Assembly: GCA_963854735.1 (NCBI GenBank)
Contig: OY978104.1
Span: 744,001-808,000 of the forward strand
Direction of reading: 5' to 3'
Source of the DNA: Marvania coccoides
Taxonomy: Eukaryota > Chlorophyta > Trebouxiophyceae > Chlorellales > Chlorellaceae
Length of the DNA stretch: 64,000 nt
Shown here: in pieces, positions 34,621 through 45,400 of the stretch
How the letters are laid out: every line of letters begins with the position of its first letter
Numbering within the stretch: the first letter of the stretch is position 1
Notes under the pieces: generated by a model
The model's database searches: none
The model's input: the letters and a program-made list of their open reading frames with translations, nothing else
What the model was told of the DNA's origin: nothing
Made by a program: the position numbers and the translations under genes

Positions 34621-35556
34621 GGTAGCGTTCCTCCTTGACAGCGGCGCCTCTGTGGACGCTGCCCAGAACGACCGATGGATGGCGCTGATATTGGCGGCTC
34701 AAGAGGGTCAGGCCGACTGCCTGAAGATCCTCCTAGACCGCGGCGCCTCTGTGGACGCTGGCAACGACGGATGGACGGCGCTGGTGCGGGCGGCTGCAAT
34801 GGGTCATGCAGACTGCCTGAAGATCCTCCTCGACCGCGGCCCCTCTGTGGACGCTGGCATGAACATGAATGAAGGACGGACGGCGCCTCTGTGGACGCTG
34901 GCAATGACGGATGGACGGCGCTGATGTGGGCGGCTGGAAATGGTCATGCCGACTGCCTGAAGATCCTCCTTGACAGCGGCGCCTCTGTGGACGCTGCCAG
35001 CAACACAGGATATACGGCGCTGATGGCGGCTGCAAAGGGTCAGCCCGACTGCCTGAAGACCCTCATCGACCGCGGCGCCTCTGTGGACGCTGCCAATAAC
35101 AACGGATGGACGGCGCTGATGTCGGCGGCTGCAAAGGGTCATGCCGACTGCCTGAAGATCCTCCTTGACAGCGGTGCCGATGCAGATTTCGTCCGGAATG
35201 ACGGTCGGTCGGCTTTGATGCACGCGGCTGCACATGGGCACGTCCGCTGTCTAGAGGTCTTAATCGGCCGTGGCGCCACATTATCCCTTGTTGACAAGAA
35301 TGGCTGGACGGCATTGATGTTTGCAGCGTCGTGTGGACTCCCCTACAAGAAGGAGGAGGAAGAAGACCTGTATAAAAGTGCAGAAGACAGGGAGGCGGGG
35401 TGCCGTCGTTGCATGGAGATACTGATTCGCCGTGGGTCCACTGGAGCATTGTCGCCGACAAAGTACGATGATCTGTGCAAAGAGGCGCTCCGGCAGGCCG
35501 CAAAGAAACTCCGAAGCGCTGAGATTTCTGACTCGACGACCTCGACGACGCCGTAG
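34621..35556 (+). pseudogene. Ankyrin-repeat gene, 5'-truncated and frameshifted
   Basis: About eight ankyrin units of the form GWTALMWAAxxGHADCLKIL, conserved also at DNA level. The 5' end abuts the LINE endonuclease (about 34620), so the original start is missing. At 34855-34895 most of one unit is lost: the end of one repeat (NEGRTA) is joined to the GASVDA of the next at a shared GGCGC. This moves the reading frame by one. Downstream the frame is open to the stop at 35556. The last unit has an acidic insert (KKEEEEDLYKSAEDREAG) before CRRCMEILIRRG. It may once have been fused to the kinase that follows 226 bp later, as Ank-TKL proteins are common. Confidence 0.8.
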
Positions 35557-35781
35557 CCGTCAAGTGTTTGCCCTCCCGCCGGTTCGTTGCCAGCCCCCGT
35601 GCCGCTCATGCCGCAAACCCTAAAATCCCCAGCAGCTTGACCTCCCCCGGTATGTGCCACATCTGCTTGGTGGTTGAAATTGTATTTTGTTCGTTTGCTT
35701 CTCAACGCCACATTCGCCCCCACGTAGGATCCAGAGCGGCGTGGTGTATCGGCCTCTACCCCCGTCCCACCAATTCATCGT

Positions 35782-36821
35782 ATGTGGACCATCGAGTACA
35801 GCGAGCTGCAGTTAAATGATCTTCTCGGGGTCGGGGCGTTTACCAAGGTGTACGCAGCGACATGGCACGGCGGGGGAGGGGGCAGCGAGGTAGCTGTGAA
35901 AGTATTCCATTCCGGGCTTGGTGATGAATTTTCCGAGCCCATTGTGGCCAAAATTCGGCAAGAGGCCGACATGCTGGCTTCGATTCGGCACCCTCACATT
36001 TTGCCTTTTTTGGGCGCCTGCTCCACCCCGCCATGCATCGTCACTGAAAAGTGTGCGCGAGGCTCGCTCTTTAAGCTCTTGGAGCGGGCGAAACGAGACC
36101 CTGCGCTGGCAGCGGTGTTGATGTGGGATCGCCGGCTGCAGATCGCGCTTGATGCAGCCGCAGGGATGGCTCACCTCGACCAGCGGTCGCCTCAGCTTTT
36201 GCACCGTGACCTCAAGTCTCCCAACTTGCTTCTCGACTCCAACTTGCGGTCGAAGGTGTCGGGCCTGGGGCTGGGCAGGTTGGTGGAGGAGGCTACCGCT
36301 GAGGCAACCGCTGGCAGAACAGCAAACAACATGAATCCGCGGTGGCTTGCGGCGGAGGTGATGGAGACCGGAAACTGGCTGCCAGCGAGCGACGTGTACG
36401 CGTTCGGGGTTGTTTTGTGGGAGCTGCTGACGTGGGAGCTGCCCTGGAGCCATCTCAACCAGTTCATGGTGCGCCTTCACATTTTCCGTTGTATTGTGCG
36501 CTTTTTGTTTGAGAAAATGGGGGCTGTCGTGATCTATCAACGTCTTCTTCCTTGCAGGTCTTCCCCTCGGTGCTCCGTGGAGAAAGGCTGCCCATCCCGC
36601 CACAAACGCAGCGCCCCGTTCCTGCTCCTGATGCGCCGGGGACGTTTGACGCTTACACCAGCCTCATTTCGAGATGCATGGATCGTACCTCGCAAAACAG
36701 GCCCACGTTTCAATGCCAGTGGCAAGACAGACGAGCAGATTGCGGCGATGGCCTGGGCCCAGCTCGAGGCCCAGTTTATCAACTGGCGCAGCGTCATCTC
36801 TTCCCTGCCCGTCATCATTAA
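35782..36821 (+). CDS. TKL-family pseudokinase
   Basis: Exons 35782-36468 and 36558-36821 (intron 89 bp, TTCATG|GTGCGC...TTGCAG|GTC). TKL signature at the start: MWTIEYSELQLNDLLGVGAF. The glycine loop is GVGAFTKV (residues 16-23) and the lysine VAVK (about 40). HRDLKSPNLLLD lies near residue 141. The DFG position reads SGLGLG, so the metal-binding Asp is lost, and APE reads AAE. SDVYAFGVVLWELLTWELPW and RCMDRTSQNRPTF complete the C-lobe. After RPTF the spliced frame ends at 36821. One base over, an open frame continues to 36909 with a PAPTEEPAPTEKP tail, so a one-base indel is possible. Catalysis is unlikely; a scaffold role is an inference. Confidence 0.8.
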
Positions 36822-36983
36822 CACAGTGTTCACCCCGACAAACCTGCAGCAGGACCCTGAGCCCGCCCCAACCGAAGAGCCCGCGCCAACCGAAAAGCCC
36901 GTGCAGTAATATATAAGATCTTTATGCTGCAAAATAGTACGTAAACCAACCAGTAAATAAATAAATGAAAGAAGGAAAACATT

Positions 36984-37327
36984 TCATTGTGTGTCAACGG
37001 TCAGGTTCCTGAACGTGATATTTTGCGGCGTCTCGCAGGCCCAGTTGAGGGTGGAGCCGCCAAAGAAGGTGGACAGCATGACGCCGTTGAATCGGGTGCC
37101 TGGCGATTTTCTGTAGATGACGTCGTCGAGGGACTTTGTGGCGCCGTTGACGGTGAGCGCGTACTTCCCGTTGGCCTTGCCCGGGGCGTTGAGCTTGGCG
37201 CTGATGGTGACAGTGTCGGAGTTCCCTCCAGCAATGAAGCTGCCCAAATAAGAGTCCTTACGCCGTGTTTCAGTTTGCGAAACACGTCGTAATTCGCCTC
37301 TTTGATCAGCGTCCGAGTGGTCACCAT
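36984..37327 (-). pseudogene. C-terminal fragment of a polysaccharide lyase-like protein
   Basis: The last 85 codons (37247-36984) contain GKYALTVNGATKSLDDVIYR, FNGVMLSTFFGGSTLNWA and ITFRNLTVD. These match the C-terminal beta-sheet of secreted polysaccharide lyases of the PL14/PL20 type as I remember them. An upstream stretch from ATG 37327 (MVTTRTLIKEANYDVFRKLK) is in another frame. The rest of the catalytic domain is absent. Either a remnant or the last exon of a gene whose other exons I cannot find. Confidence 0.5.
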
Positions 37328-37402
37328 GGCTGCAGAGCAGTATTTAAAAAAAAATGTAGCTGTTCTTTAGAAGGCCTTGAAATTTTTCAACGTCTCCTTT
37401 GC

Positions 37403-38383
37403 TTATCCACCGCCGCCAGTCTTTTCCACAGACAAAGAAAACACGTTGTTTGGAGAGAAGCCAGACGCCAAGCTGACCATGACGACCCCGCTGCCCGCAA
37501 TGAACACCTGCTTCAACCTCCTCTGCCGCCACTCCTGCTTCCGCGCCCGCCGTTTTCCGCCGCCTGCCGTTGTCCGCTCCGTCCACACCAGTACAGAGTA
37601 CCTCTCCTCCACCTCCCTCAGCACCAAATTAAGGTGCTTGTCAAAGGCCACCAGCGTTCCCGTCGCCACCCCTCGCACGCCTCGGTCATGGCGCGTCACC
37701 ACCCGCACCGCCGCCCGCTGCTCGTACCACTGCCGCGCCAGCACCAGAGGACCCTCCTGGAAGCGGGACGCGATGTCGTCGATGAGATTAACGCTGCGGC
37801 CTCTGCATCGAAGTTTAGTTTTATTTTGTGGGTGGGGGAGGGGGAGGGGGAGAGTGTGAAATAAAAAGGGGGTAAGCGCTTTTACAGCACAATTTTAAAG
37901 TATGCAGAATTCTCAGGTCCAACCTGCTGCCGCTCTGGGAAACAGGCCGATCGGGCACCATAGTAAAGGTGACCGTTTCTGTGGCGGTTCCGTTATCTGT
38001 GGCGCGTTAAAAACACTCCGCTGCACAAGTCTTACCTCTCGCGCTGCCTTTTTTGCTCCAAGTACGACACCCTCTGCTTCGCTCGGTCTCTCTCAGCGGC
38101 TGCAGCCTGAGGATGATGAGATAGTTTAGCTTCGACGTCCAATTAGAGGAGAAGAAAAAAACGATTAAAAATGTCTTTCACTTCTTCTCACCGGGTCCTG
38201 CTGCTGCACTGCTGGCGTCATGTACATGGGGTGGTCTGCAGGCAGCAGTCGCCTGCACTTGTACAGGTTGTCAAGAGGCTTGGCGCCGGGCACGGGCGGA
38301 CGCACCCCCGGCGTGGTCAGGGCCAGCAGCGCATCAAAATCCACGGATAAGAAATCAAGCTGCGGGATGCCGTCTCCCATCAT
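37403..38383 (-). CDS. LSM11-like U7 snRNP protein
   Basis: Exons 38383-38192, 38106-38036 and 37802-37403, all phase-consistent, give about 220 residues. The N-terminus has LDFLSVDFDALLAL followed by a Pro-rich DNLYKCRRLLP region, as in LSM11. A short helical exon (ERDRAKQRVSYLEQKRQRER) precedes the Sm fold. Sm1 is GVATGTLVAFDKHLNLVLRE and Sm2 QVFIAGSGVVMVSL, with an EGPLVLARQWYEQRAAVRV lead-in typical of LSM11. In metazoans LSM11 with LSM10 replaces SmD1/D2 in the U7 snRNP that cleaves histone pre-mRNA. It is divergently oriented from the next gene (378 bp). Confidence 0.8.
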
Positions 38384-38761
38384 TTTCGACTGCCCAGCTA
38401 CTGCATTCTTGTGCGCCTCGCAAGCTGCTTCAGATCACAAATCAAAATCAATTATTTACTGTAAAAAAATTCTTTTCCCGCTGTTCGGACCGGCCTGGTG
38501 CTCAAACACGTTATTACGACTACTTGATATAAGTTTTAGAACGCTCCAATCTCTTTTAAAACATTCATCTTTCTTTCGCCATTTTTTTCTCGACACAAAT
38601 ATTTTCGCCGTCCGCCCGCCTCATCAGCAAGCTCGCCAAATATTTTTTATCAAATACAAGCATTCTCGATCTCTGTTGCGCCGCTGGGGCGATCAGGGTG
38701 CGCTGAAAAACAACTTGCCCTATACGTAAACCTGTCTCTTTTGGCGAAACCCCTTTTCGGG
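38384..38761. promoter_or_regulatory. Divergent intergenic region, LSM11-like / three-module gene
   Basis: 378 bp between two start codons on opposite strands, so it should hold both promoters. I see no recognisable TATA or binding motif. Confidence 0.45.
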
Positions 38762-39579
38762 ATGTTGCGCACACACAACGCCGGGACGCTGTGGAAGCAG
38801 CTCCGCATCAAGGGCCTCTTGCAGTCCAGCTGGGCTGCTTTCTCGGGGCAGGCCCCTCGGGGGGCTGAGAAACCAAAAAAAGCAGAGGATGATGATACGT
38901 TTGAGCTCCTCCCTCCCGGATGCAGCATGATCGACCCAACATACGGCCAAGAGTGAGTTGGGCGCCCCAGACATTGCCTTTTTGTCTCCCATTTTTTTCA
39001 AGTAGTTACAATTGTAAAAATCCCTGCTTCTAATTAATTTCCACCTCTCTATCCTATTCGCAGACCTGATACGACGGTGGTGTACTACGATCAAGAGAGC
39101 ACAGACCCTGGTGCCAAGGTGGCAGCAGGTGGGCAGCAGGCGGGCCCAGCAGACGACGACAGCTCGGCGTTCGAGCTCTTGCCCCCTGGATGCAGCATGA
39201 TAGACCCTGGATATGAATACGACCGGTGAGGACAATGTCATGAACAGGCAGACCTATTTTTTTTTATTTCACATCAATTCATTGGCCTTTGAAATTCCCC
39301 ATTTTTTGCTGCAGCTCTGAGCCGACGGTGAAAGACTACGATCCGGAGGCGTCCCAAGCGCCTCCACGCTCCAGAAAGGGCAAAGTTGTGCCGGCCACTC
39401 CCACCAGCCGCGCCGCCGCAGAAAAGCAGCTGAATGACGCAAAAATGGCGTCCGAGGACGAGCCCTACATGTACGTCCCTCCAGGCTCCAGCATTCGCGA
39501 CCCTGGGTACAACTCGATGAGCGACCCCGCCGAACGCAAAGTGTATTACCGCGATCCGCCCATGGATGAAAAGAAATAA
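38762..39579 (+). CDS. Small three-module acidic protein, unknown family
   Basis: Exons 38762-38952, 39064-39225 and 39315-39579 give 205 residues. A module is repeated three times: FELLPPGCSMIDPTY (residue 46), FELLPPGCSMIDPGY (99) and YMYVPPGSSIRDPGY (169). Each is followed by a TVVYYDQE-like segment (EPDTTVVYYDQES, EPTVKDYDPEAS, ERKVYYRDPPM). Both introns fall at the same place in the module, between the DPxY core and the YYD segment, and both are phase 2. The N-terminus (TLWKQLRIKGLLQSSWAAF) is basic and hydrophobic and might be a targeting sequence. I know no such family. The stop overlaps a GAAATAAATG poly(A)-signal-like sequence. Confidence 0.8.
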
Positions 39580-39805
39580 ATGCTGTTGCCGCTATTCACG
39601 AGGGTTGGCTTTTGAGAGAGTGTGAAAAAGAATTCAAAATGCCGCTGACAAATTTGTGCGTGTCTCTCGCCTCGCACATAAAAATAATAAGTGTTACAGC
39701 GGTGCTGAAAAAGTATAATTGAATTCATCGACCCCCCAAAAGTCACAGAGGGCATACACTGCTCTACTATTCTCTCTCTCTCTATCGCGTGCGCGCTCTC
39801 ACTTC
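39580..39805. other. Convergent 3' intergenic region
   Basis: 226 bp between two gene ends. It includes a short CT repeat near 39770. No gene. Confidence 0.5.
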
Positions 39806-41940
39806 CTACAAGCGCTGCCGAATGCGCGCCTGGTCTGCAGGGGACACGTTTCTCAGGTTGCCGACGCCCTTGACCCGCGCATCATTCCACGCCGCGGTAG
39901 GGAAGCAGTCAAAATGGTACCACTTCCACGAGGTGCTGGAGTACGCAGCGCGGGTGAGCGGTTGCGGGCGCGCCCCCAGGCGCAGCGAGTTGGGCGCGAC
40001 GCCAGAGCTGCACGACTCGCACACGCAGGAGGCGCGGCCGTACTCGGCGCGGTACTCGTGCTGCTGCACGGGAGGCGGCCGTGGCGGCGCTGCTGCCCGC
40101 GTGGGGGTGCGGCGCCCTCGCATCGTCGGCTGTGGGATGCCCAGCCCCGGCGGGGGCATCCCACCGAAAATTCCCAGCACGTGCTGCAGCGAGAAGTCGG
40201 CGAACGACATGCCCAACGCAGAAGGTGCTGCACTGCCGCCATACATATATCCCCCCCCAGGCCTGCCGCCGCCAGGAATGCTCTGGCGAGCGCGCGCGCC
40301 GCGGCCTCCGCGCTGCAGCTGCGGCTCCACCTCCGCCTTTTTGGAGGCCCACTCTTTCTTTCTTTCTTCGAAATCCTTGCGATCTTCCGCGTCCAGTGCA
40401 GCTGCCACCGCCTCCACTGTGTTGTCAATGGCAGTTTGGCGGGTGGGGGGCGCCGTGCAGCGCTGCCTGCAGTTGGGGCAGTCTTGCTTGTTGTCTAGCC
40501 AGCTGGCCAGGCAGGAGCTGCAAAGCAAATTGTAAAGGGAAGCCGAGGGGACGCGATTCAGCTATTTATGAAAGTAATCCAAAGTCATAAAATCATAAAA
40601 ACACCGCGTCTCACCCGCAGAAATTGTGGCCGCAGGGCGTGGAATAGGCTCCCACGATCAGTTCCTGGCAAATGGGGCACGTAAACTGTTCTTTAATGGT
40701 GTTCACCAAAGCGCTGCTGCCGCCAGCTGCAGGCGCATCAGGGGTTGTGCCCAGCCGCGCTCGTTTTGGCTGCTCCTGTGCGCGGTCCTCGTCGTCAGTT
40801 TCACGCCTCTCCATTTTCTCGCGGCCTTCAGAGGGCTGCTGGCGCGAGGGCCGGCCCACAGGGATGCCGTCAGCGTCGTCGTCGTCATCGTCTAGAGAGG
40901 TGAGGTCGATCACGTCGGGCTTTGAAGCTGCTGCTGCTGCTGCTTGTCGCCGCGCCCGCTGCTGCGGAGGCGCCGCAGCCTGAGCATCCTCCGCAGAGCG
41001 ACCCCTCAAGGTCAGGATCTCGGTGCTGGCTGCTGCGTCCAGGTCTTTGCTGGGCGGAGAAGGGGAAGCACACGAGTCTATTGGCCGGGGGCGTCGGAGA
41101 CGCCTTGCAACAGCTGCAGCCGCCGCCGCTTCGGCAGCGCTCTCCTCCTGGCCGTCGCTGGGCGTGGAGGTCCCGTTGAGGATGTGAATCATCGCAGCCA
41201 GCGGCCCCCCAGGCGAACTGCCGATTCTGACCGGCACTCCACTCTCAGAGTTCTTAACCGAGCCTGTGCGACGCATCTCCAAGGGGTGGGTAGCGCCCAT
41301 CGCGTCAGTACTGGCGGCCGCTTCAGCTTCTTGGGTGTCGCCGGCCAAGCTCACGGCGGCTTGCACCAGCTGTGCAACGCGAACGTTGCCAGGCCGCTGC
41401 TGCTGCTGTTTCTGCATGGCAGCAGCGACGTTGGGCCCTGCTGCAGCCGCTCCGGCCGCGGTGGGGGCATAGTGCGCCAAAAAGTCTTCAGGGCTCTTCA
41501 CCCGAAACGTCCAGGGGTTGGGGCGCATGGAGCCTTGAAAGGCGACAGGTTCGGTGCTGCGAAAGGGAGAAGAAGGTAGTTGTAGCAAAATATCGATTGA
41601 AAAGCCTCCCACCAAAACTATATAAATTCTCAAGCACTTGAACTGACCCTCCAAGAGAAATAACGTCGTCGTGGTGGAGGACCTTCCACAAGCCCACAGG
41701 CAGCCTCTGGTTGTTGACGTAGGTCCCGTTGAGCGTCTTATTGTCCTGGACCTGGAGGTGACCGTCCTTGACAGCCAGGTTGACGTGCTTCCTCGACAAC
41801 TGCAGCAGCAGGCCCTGCGGGACGGCGTCATTGCCACCCAGCGTAATAGTGCAGCCGCTGACGCGGCCGATGGTCACCACGTCGGTCTGCTCGAACAGTG
41901 CCTTGAGCTGGTATTCGGGGCCCCGAGACAGAGCCAACAT
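39806..41940 (-). CDS. FHA-SIM-RING E3 ligase with C-terminal PARP-type zinc finger
   Basis: Exons 41940-41648, 41556-40615 and 40517-39806 give 648 residues. The FHA domain at about 20-97 has TIGRVSGC, LLQLSRKHVNL and TLNGTYVNNQRLP. A linker rich in Ala/Gln follows. PDVIDLTSLDDDDDDADG (about 313) is a canonical SUMO-interacting motif with acidic flank. The RING (about 392) is CPICQEL...CGHNFCGSCL...CPNC, completed across intron 2. The C-terminus has CESC (about 574), then WYHFDC 31 residues later and an NVSPADQARIRQ end, the C-C-H-C layout of a PARP-type finger. FHA plus RING recalls CHFR/RNF8; SIM plus RING recalls SUMO-targeted ligases. A role in DNA-damage or mitotic signalling is an inference. 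Divergent from the sacsin gene. Confidence 0.85.
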
Positions 41941-42400
41941 TGCGTTTTGCTGCTGCTTTCGATTCAATGGAGTGCTGGTCTATGGGTTGGGGCTGAGGCC
42001 CTAGCGGCACCAAGACCGGAAATCGTGGTATGATTTCAAGGCGTGAGAAGACTGCAAAAGATGTGCGCAGCAACGGAGCGAACAAAAAATCGTTTTAAAA
42101 ATGTTGTTAAAATGCTGGGTCGCAGTTTCGGGATTCCATGGACTAAAATGAGAATAAAACAGTTCTCTGTCACATATATTGTGCATAAAATACATAAAAC
42201 GAGGCGTATTCGCTAGAAATTTTCTAACTACGATTTTTGGACGCACCGCCAACTCTGATGATTATTTCGTTTAAATACGTTTTTACAACTACTTGACGAT
42301 CAAGATAATGAGGGCAGGTCGCCCTTTTTCTGGTGCACAAAGCGTTTGGGTCATTTGGGTCATTTAATTTGTGATCAATTCCTCAAGAAGAACAGGAGCG
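41941..42400. promoter_or_regulatory. Divergent promoter region, FHA-RING / sacsin-RING
   Basis: 460 bp between opposed start codons, AT-rich in the centre (42080-42300). No specific element recognised. Confidence 0.45.
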
Positions 42401-45400
42401 ATGCAATGGCAGGATTTCGGGCAGACGGTGTCGTTGACGTCGCGCATCCGCAGCCTCCTCCAAGAGTACCCAGAGGGCATCTCCATCTTCAAGGAGCTTG
42501 CACAAAATGCCGACGACGCCTGCGCCTCAACGGTGTCATTTTGCCTTGACATGAGGAGCCATGGCAAGGTAATATACTGAAATTAAGGCTGCTGGAGGCG
42601 GTGTAAAGGCATCGCCCTCTTGAAAGTTTTGCTAAACAATTTTCAAAACAATTTTTGCAGGCATCGCTCGCTTTCCCTGAGCTGGCTATCTTCCAGGGCC
42701 CTGCTTTGCTCGTCCACAACGATGCCGTGTTCTCCGAGACCGACTTTTCCTCGATTACACACATTGGAGACAGCAGAAAGAAGGGGCAAGTCGGCAAAAC
42801 TGGTGAGCAAAATTTTGGGAGGTCCAGAGGTGGGCCATTATAGGACTTAATGCCTGGATTACGTCTAGATTTAAAAGGTTGTTCTAGAGAAAATGAAGTA
42901 AAAACGCTTACCCATTCCTATATAGGAAAATATGGGCTTGGGTTCAATGCAGTGTACCACTTGACAGAGCTCCCCGCCTTTGTGTCAGACAAGTACCTAT
43001 GCATCTTCGACCCCACCACCAAGCTGCTGCCATCAACCTCTTCCGCCAGCCCTGGCACACGCATTGATTTTGTTGCCGCCAAGTTGGCCACGGCGTCCCC
43101 TGATACAGCTGCTGGCTTCAAAGCCTTCGGCTGCGACATGGAGGTTCCCTTCAAGGGGACCCTGTTCCGGTTCGCTTTGCGGACCGAGGCCATGGCCGCT
43201 GCGGGCAGCATTTCGACCGTGGTGCACACCTGCGCCTCCATGCGGCAGCTGCTGAACGACCTGCAGGGCGAGGCTCACCAGCTGCTGCTCTTCACAAAGT
43301 CCATCGAGACCATCCGCATTCTGGAGTGGGTTCCAGGCCAGCAGCAGGTTGGTATCTTGCGTTGCATTTCTACATATTTTTACAATTAAATGTGGATTTT
43401 TTAAAGAGCGAGCGAGCGAGGCAAACTCGGTGTGTCACGGACGATCAAACCAGCGAGTAGTGACGTGCACCTACTGCTGGCGTCCTCCTCCTCCTGGGGA
43501 CTCTTTGTTTTCTAAAACAAGATGAGCTTAAGTTATCCTCGGAGTCTACTGGGCAGGCATACGAGTGTTTTCAGAAAAATACCTGAAGTTGCTAATTCAT
43601 TTTAAATTTATTTATTCCATGCAGCCTGCTTTGGTGTTCTCCGCCTCGCTGCTGACCCCCACCGCAGCTCTGCGGCGGGAGCGCGCCATGTTTATGCGCG
43701 CAGCGAACGCAGTGGCTTCGCTGGCGTCCCCTCGGGGCCTTGGCGCAAGTAGCGAGAGCGCCCTGCTGGCGGCGCTGCAGCAAAAGAACCACCAGCAGCA
43801 GCAGCTGGTGCAGTCCCACTTTTCGCTGAGCTTGGAGACCTGGGAGGGCGAGACGCGCAACCCTGAAACCGCTAAGAAATTTGAATATTTGGTGGCTCAG
43901 GGGTGCGCCAGCCAGGGCAGCAAAGCATGGAATCTAACGGCGGAGGTCAGCCAGCAGGTGGGGTCAACCCTGGTGCCCTGGGCAGCCGTCGCTCTCCCCA
44001 TCAGCACTGCAAAGCCAGAGAAAGGGCGCGTGTTTTGCACCTTTCCGCTGCCGGCCGCCTCTGGGGTCCCTGCCCATATCAACGGCAGCTTTGAGCTTTC
44101 TTCCAACCGACGAGACCTGTGGCATGGCGCAGATCTGATTGGTATCGGGCAGCAGCGCGCGAAGCTCAATGCTACGCTGCTGGGAGACATCGCGGCGCCG
44201 CTGTATGCAGCGCTCCTCGGTATTGCTGCCTCTCAAATGGGGCCCACCGACGCATTTTTCGACCTTTGGCCTTCTTCTCTCGGTGCTCTTCGCGCCCGTG
44301 ACCCCATTTCAGCGTTGGTGGACCCCCTGCTGCGGGCGATGGCATCTGTTCCTGTCGCATACACCGAGGCGCAAGGCGGCCGCTGGCTGCCCCCTCAACA
44401 GGCGATCTGGCTGGATGACAGGGCAGTCAAAGACGCCGATTTGCGGGCGGCCCTGCTGCAGCTGGCGCTCCCCATTGCAACCATGCCGCAGACTGTGGCG
44501 CGGCTGCTGGTGCAGGAATCCATCACCCACCCGACCCTGCTTTCGCCTGAATTGGTGCGGCAACATGCCAAAGCGCAGCGCAGCGCCAACCTGGACCTGC
44601 CGCCGCGTCTCGCTGCTGCGCTGCTGGACTTTGCAGCCAGCGATTTGATCGAGGACGACGAAGAATCTGTGCAGCAGCTGGTGGGCCTGCCGCTGCTGCC
44701 GCTGCTGGATGGGCGGACTGTTGCCAGCTTGGGCTCCGCCACCACAGCACCTTTATTTCTGCCCCGAAGCCCCCAGGAGGCTGCTATTTTTCGAGCAGCG
44801 GCGGCATGCATCGTGGACATAGCTGCTTTGAGGCCAGAGAGCCTGCAAAAGTGAGTGCTTGTGATGAGAAGAAATTTTTTACGGCCATAAATTAAATATT
44901 TTTTATTTTCTCGTTTCAGGCTCAAGGTGGTAGCAGCTGCTGCGTTTCTCAACCTCCGGCAAATCCACCCAGTCCACGTCTCGGAGCGCCTGCTGCCTGC
45001 TGCGTTCCCTCGCTTGCAAGGCTTCAACCACGTGCAATGGGACCCTGCTGCCTCCGGGAGGCAAGAACCGCCCGTGGAGTGGGTCGAGCAGCTGTGGGAG
45101 TGGCTAGCGAGCGTTGGAGGAGGGCGTGCTATCCTCCAGCTGGCTGGCTGGCCCATCATTCCAACGCATTCGCGCACACTCGTGGCCCCCGCCCCCTTGC
45201 ACACGTCAAATCTTGTGGGTCCGCCCAGCGAAAAGGACGCTTGGCCTAGTGGGCTCGCAGCTGCGCTGGCGACGCTGGGTGTGGAAGTTGCGGACGGCGC
45301 CTTCACTCGCCCATGCTTCAGCAGCACCGACAAAAACTTTCCTTTTGCGCATGGAGCGCAAGGTCCGGGCGTGTTGAGCGCGCTGCGCAACGCTTTCGCT

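Noticed and set aside
34640..35230. Regularly spaced DNA repeats resembling an array
   Set aside because: The ~99-bp period is the ankyrin coding unit; the genome is eukaryotic.
36552..36909. Separate gene after the kinase with PAPTEEP tail
   Set aside because: It overlaps the kinase C-lobe exon in another frame; better explained as a one-base indel or a spurious frame.
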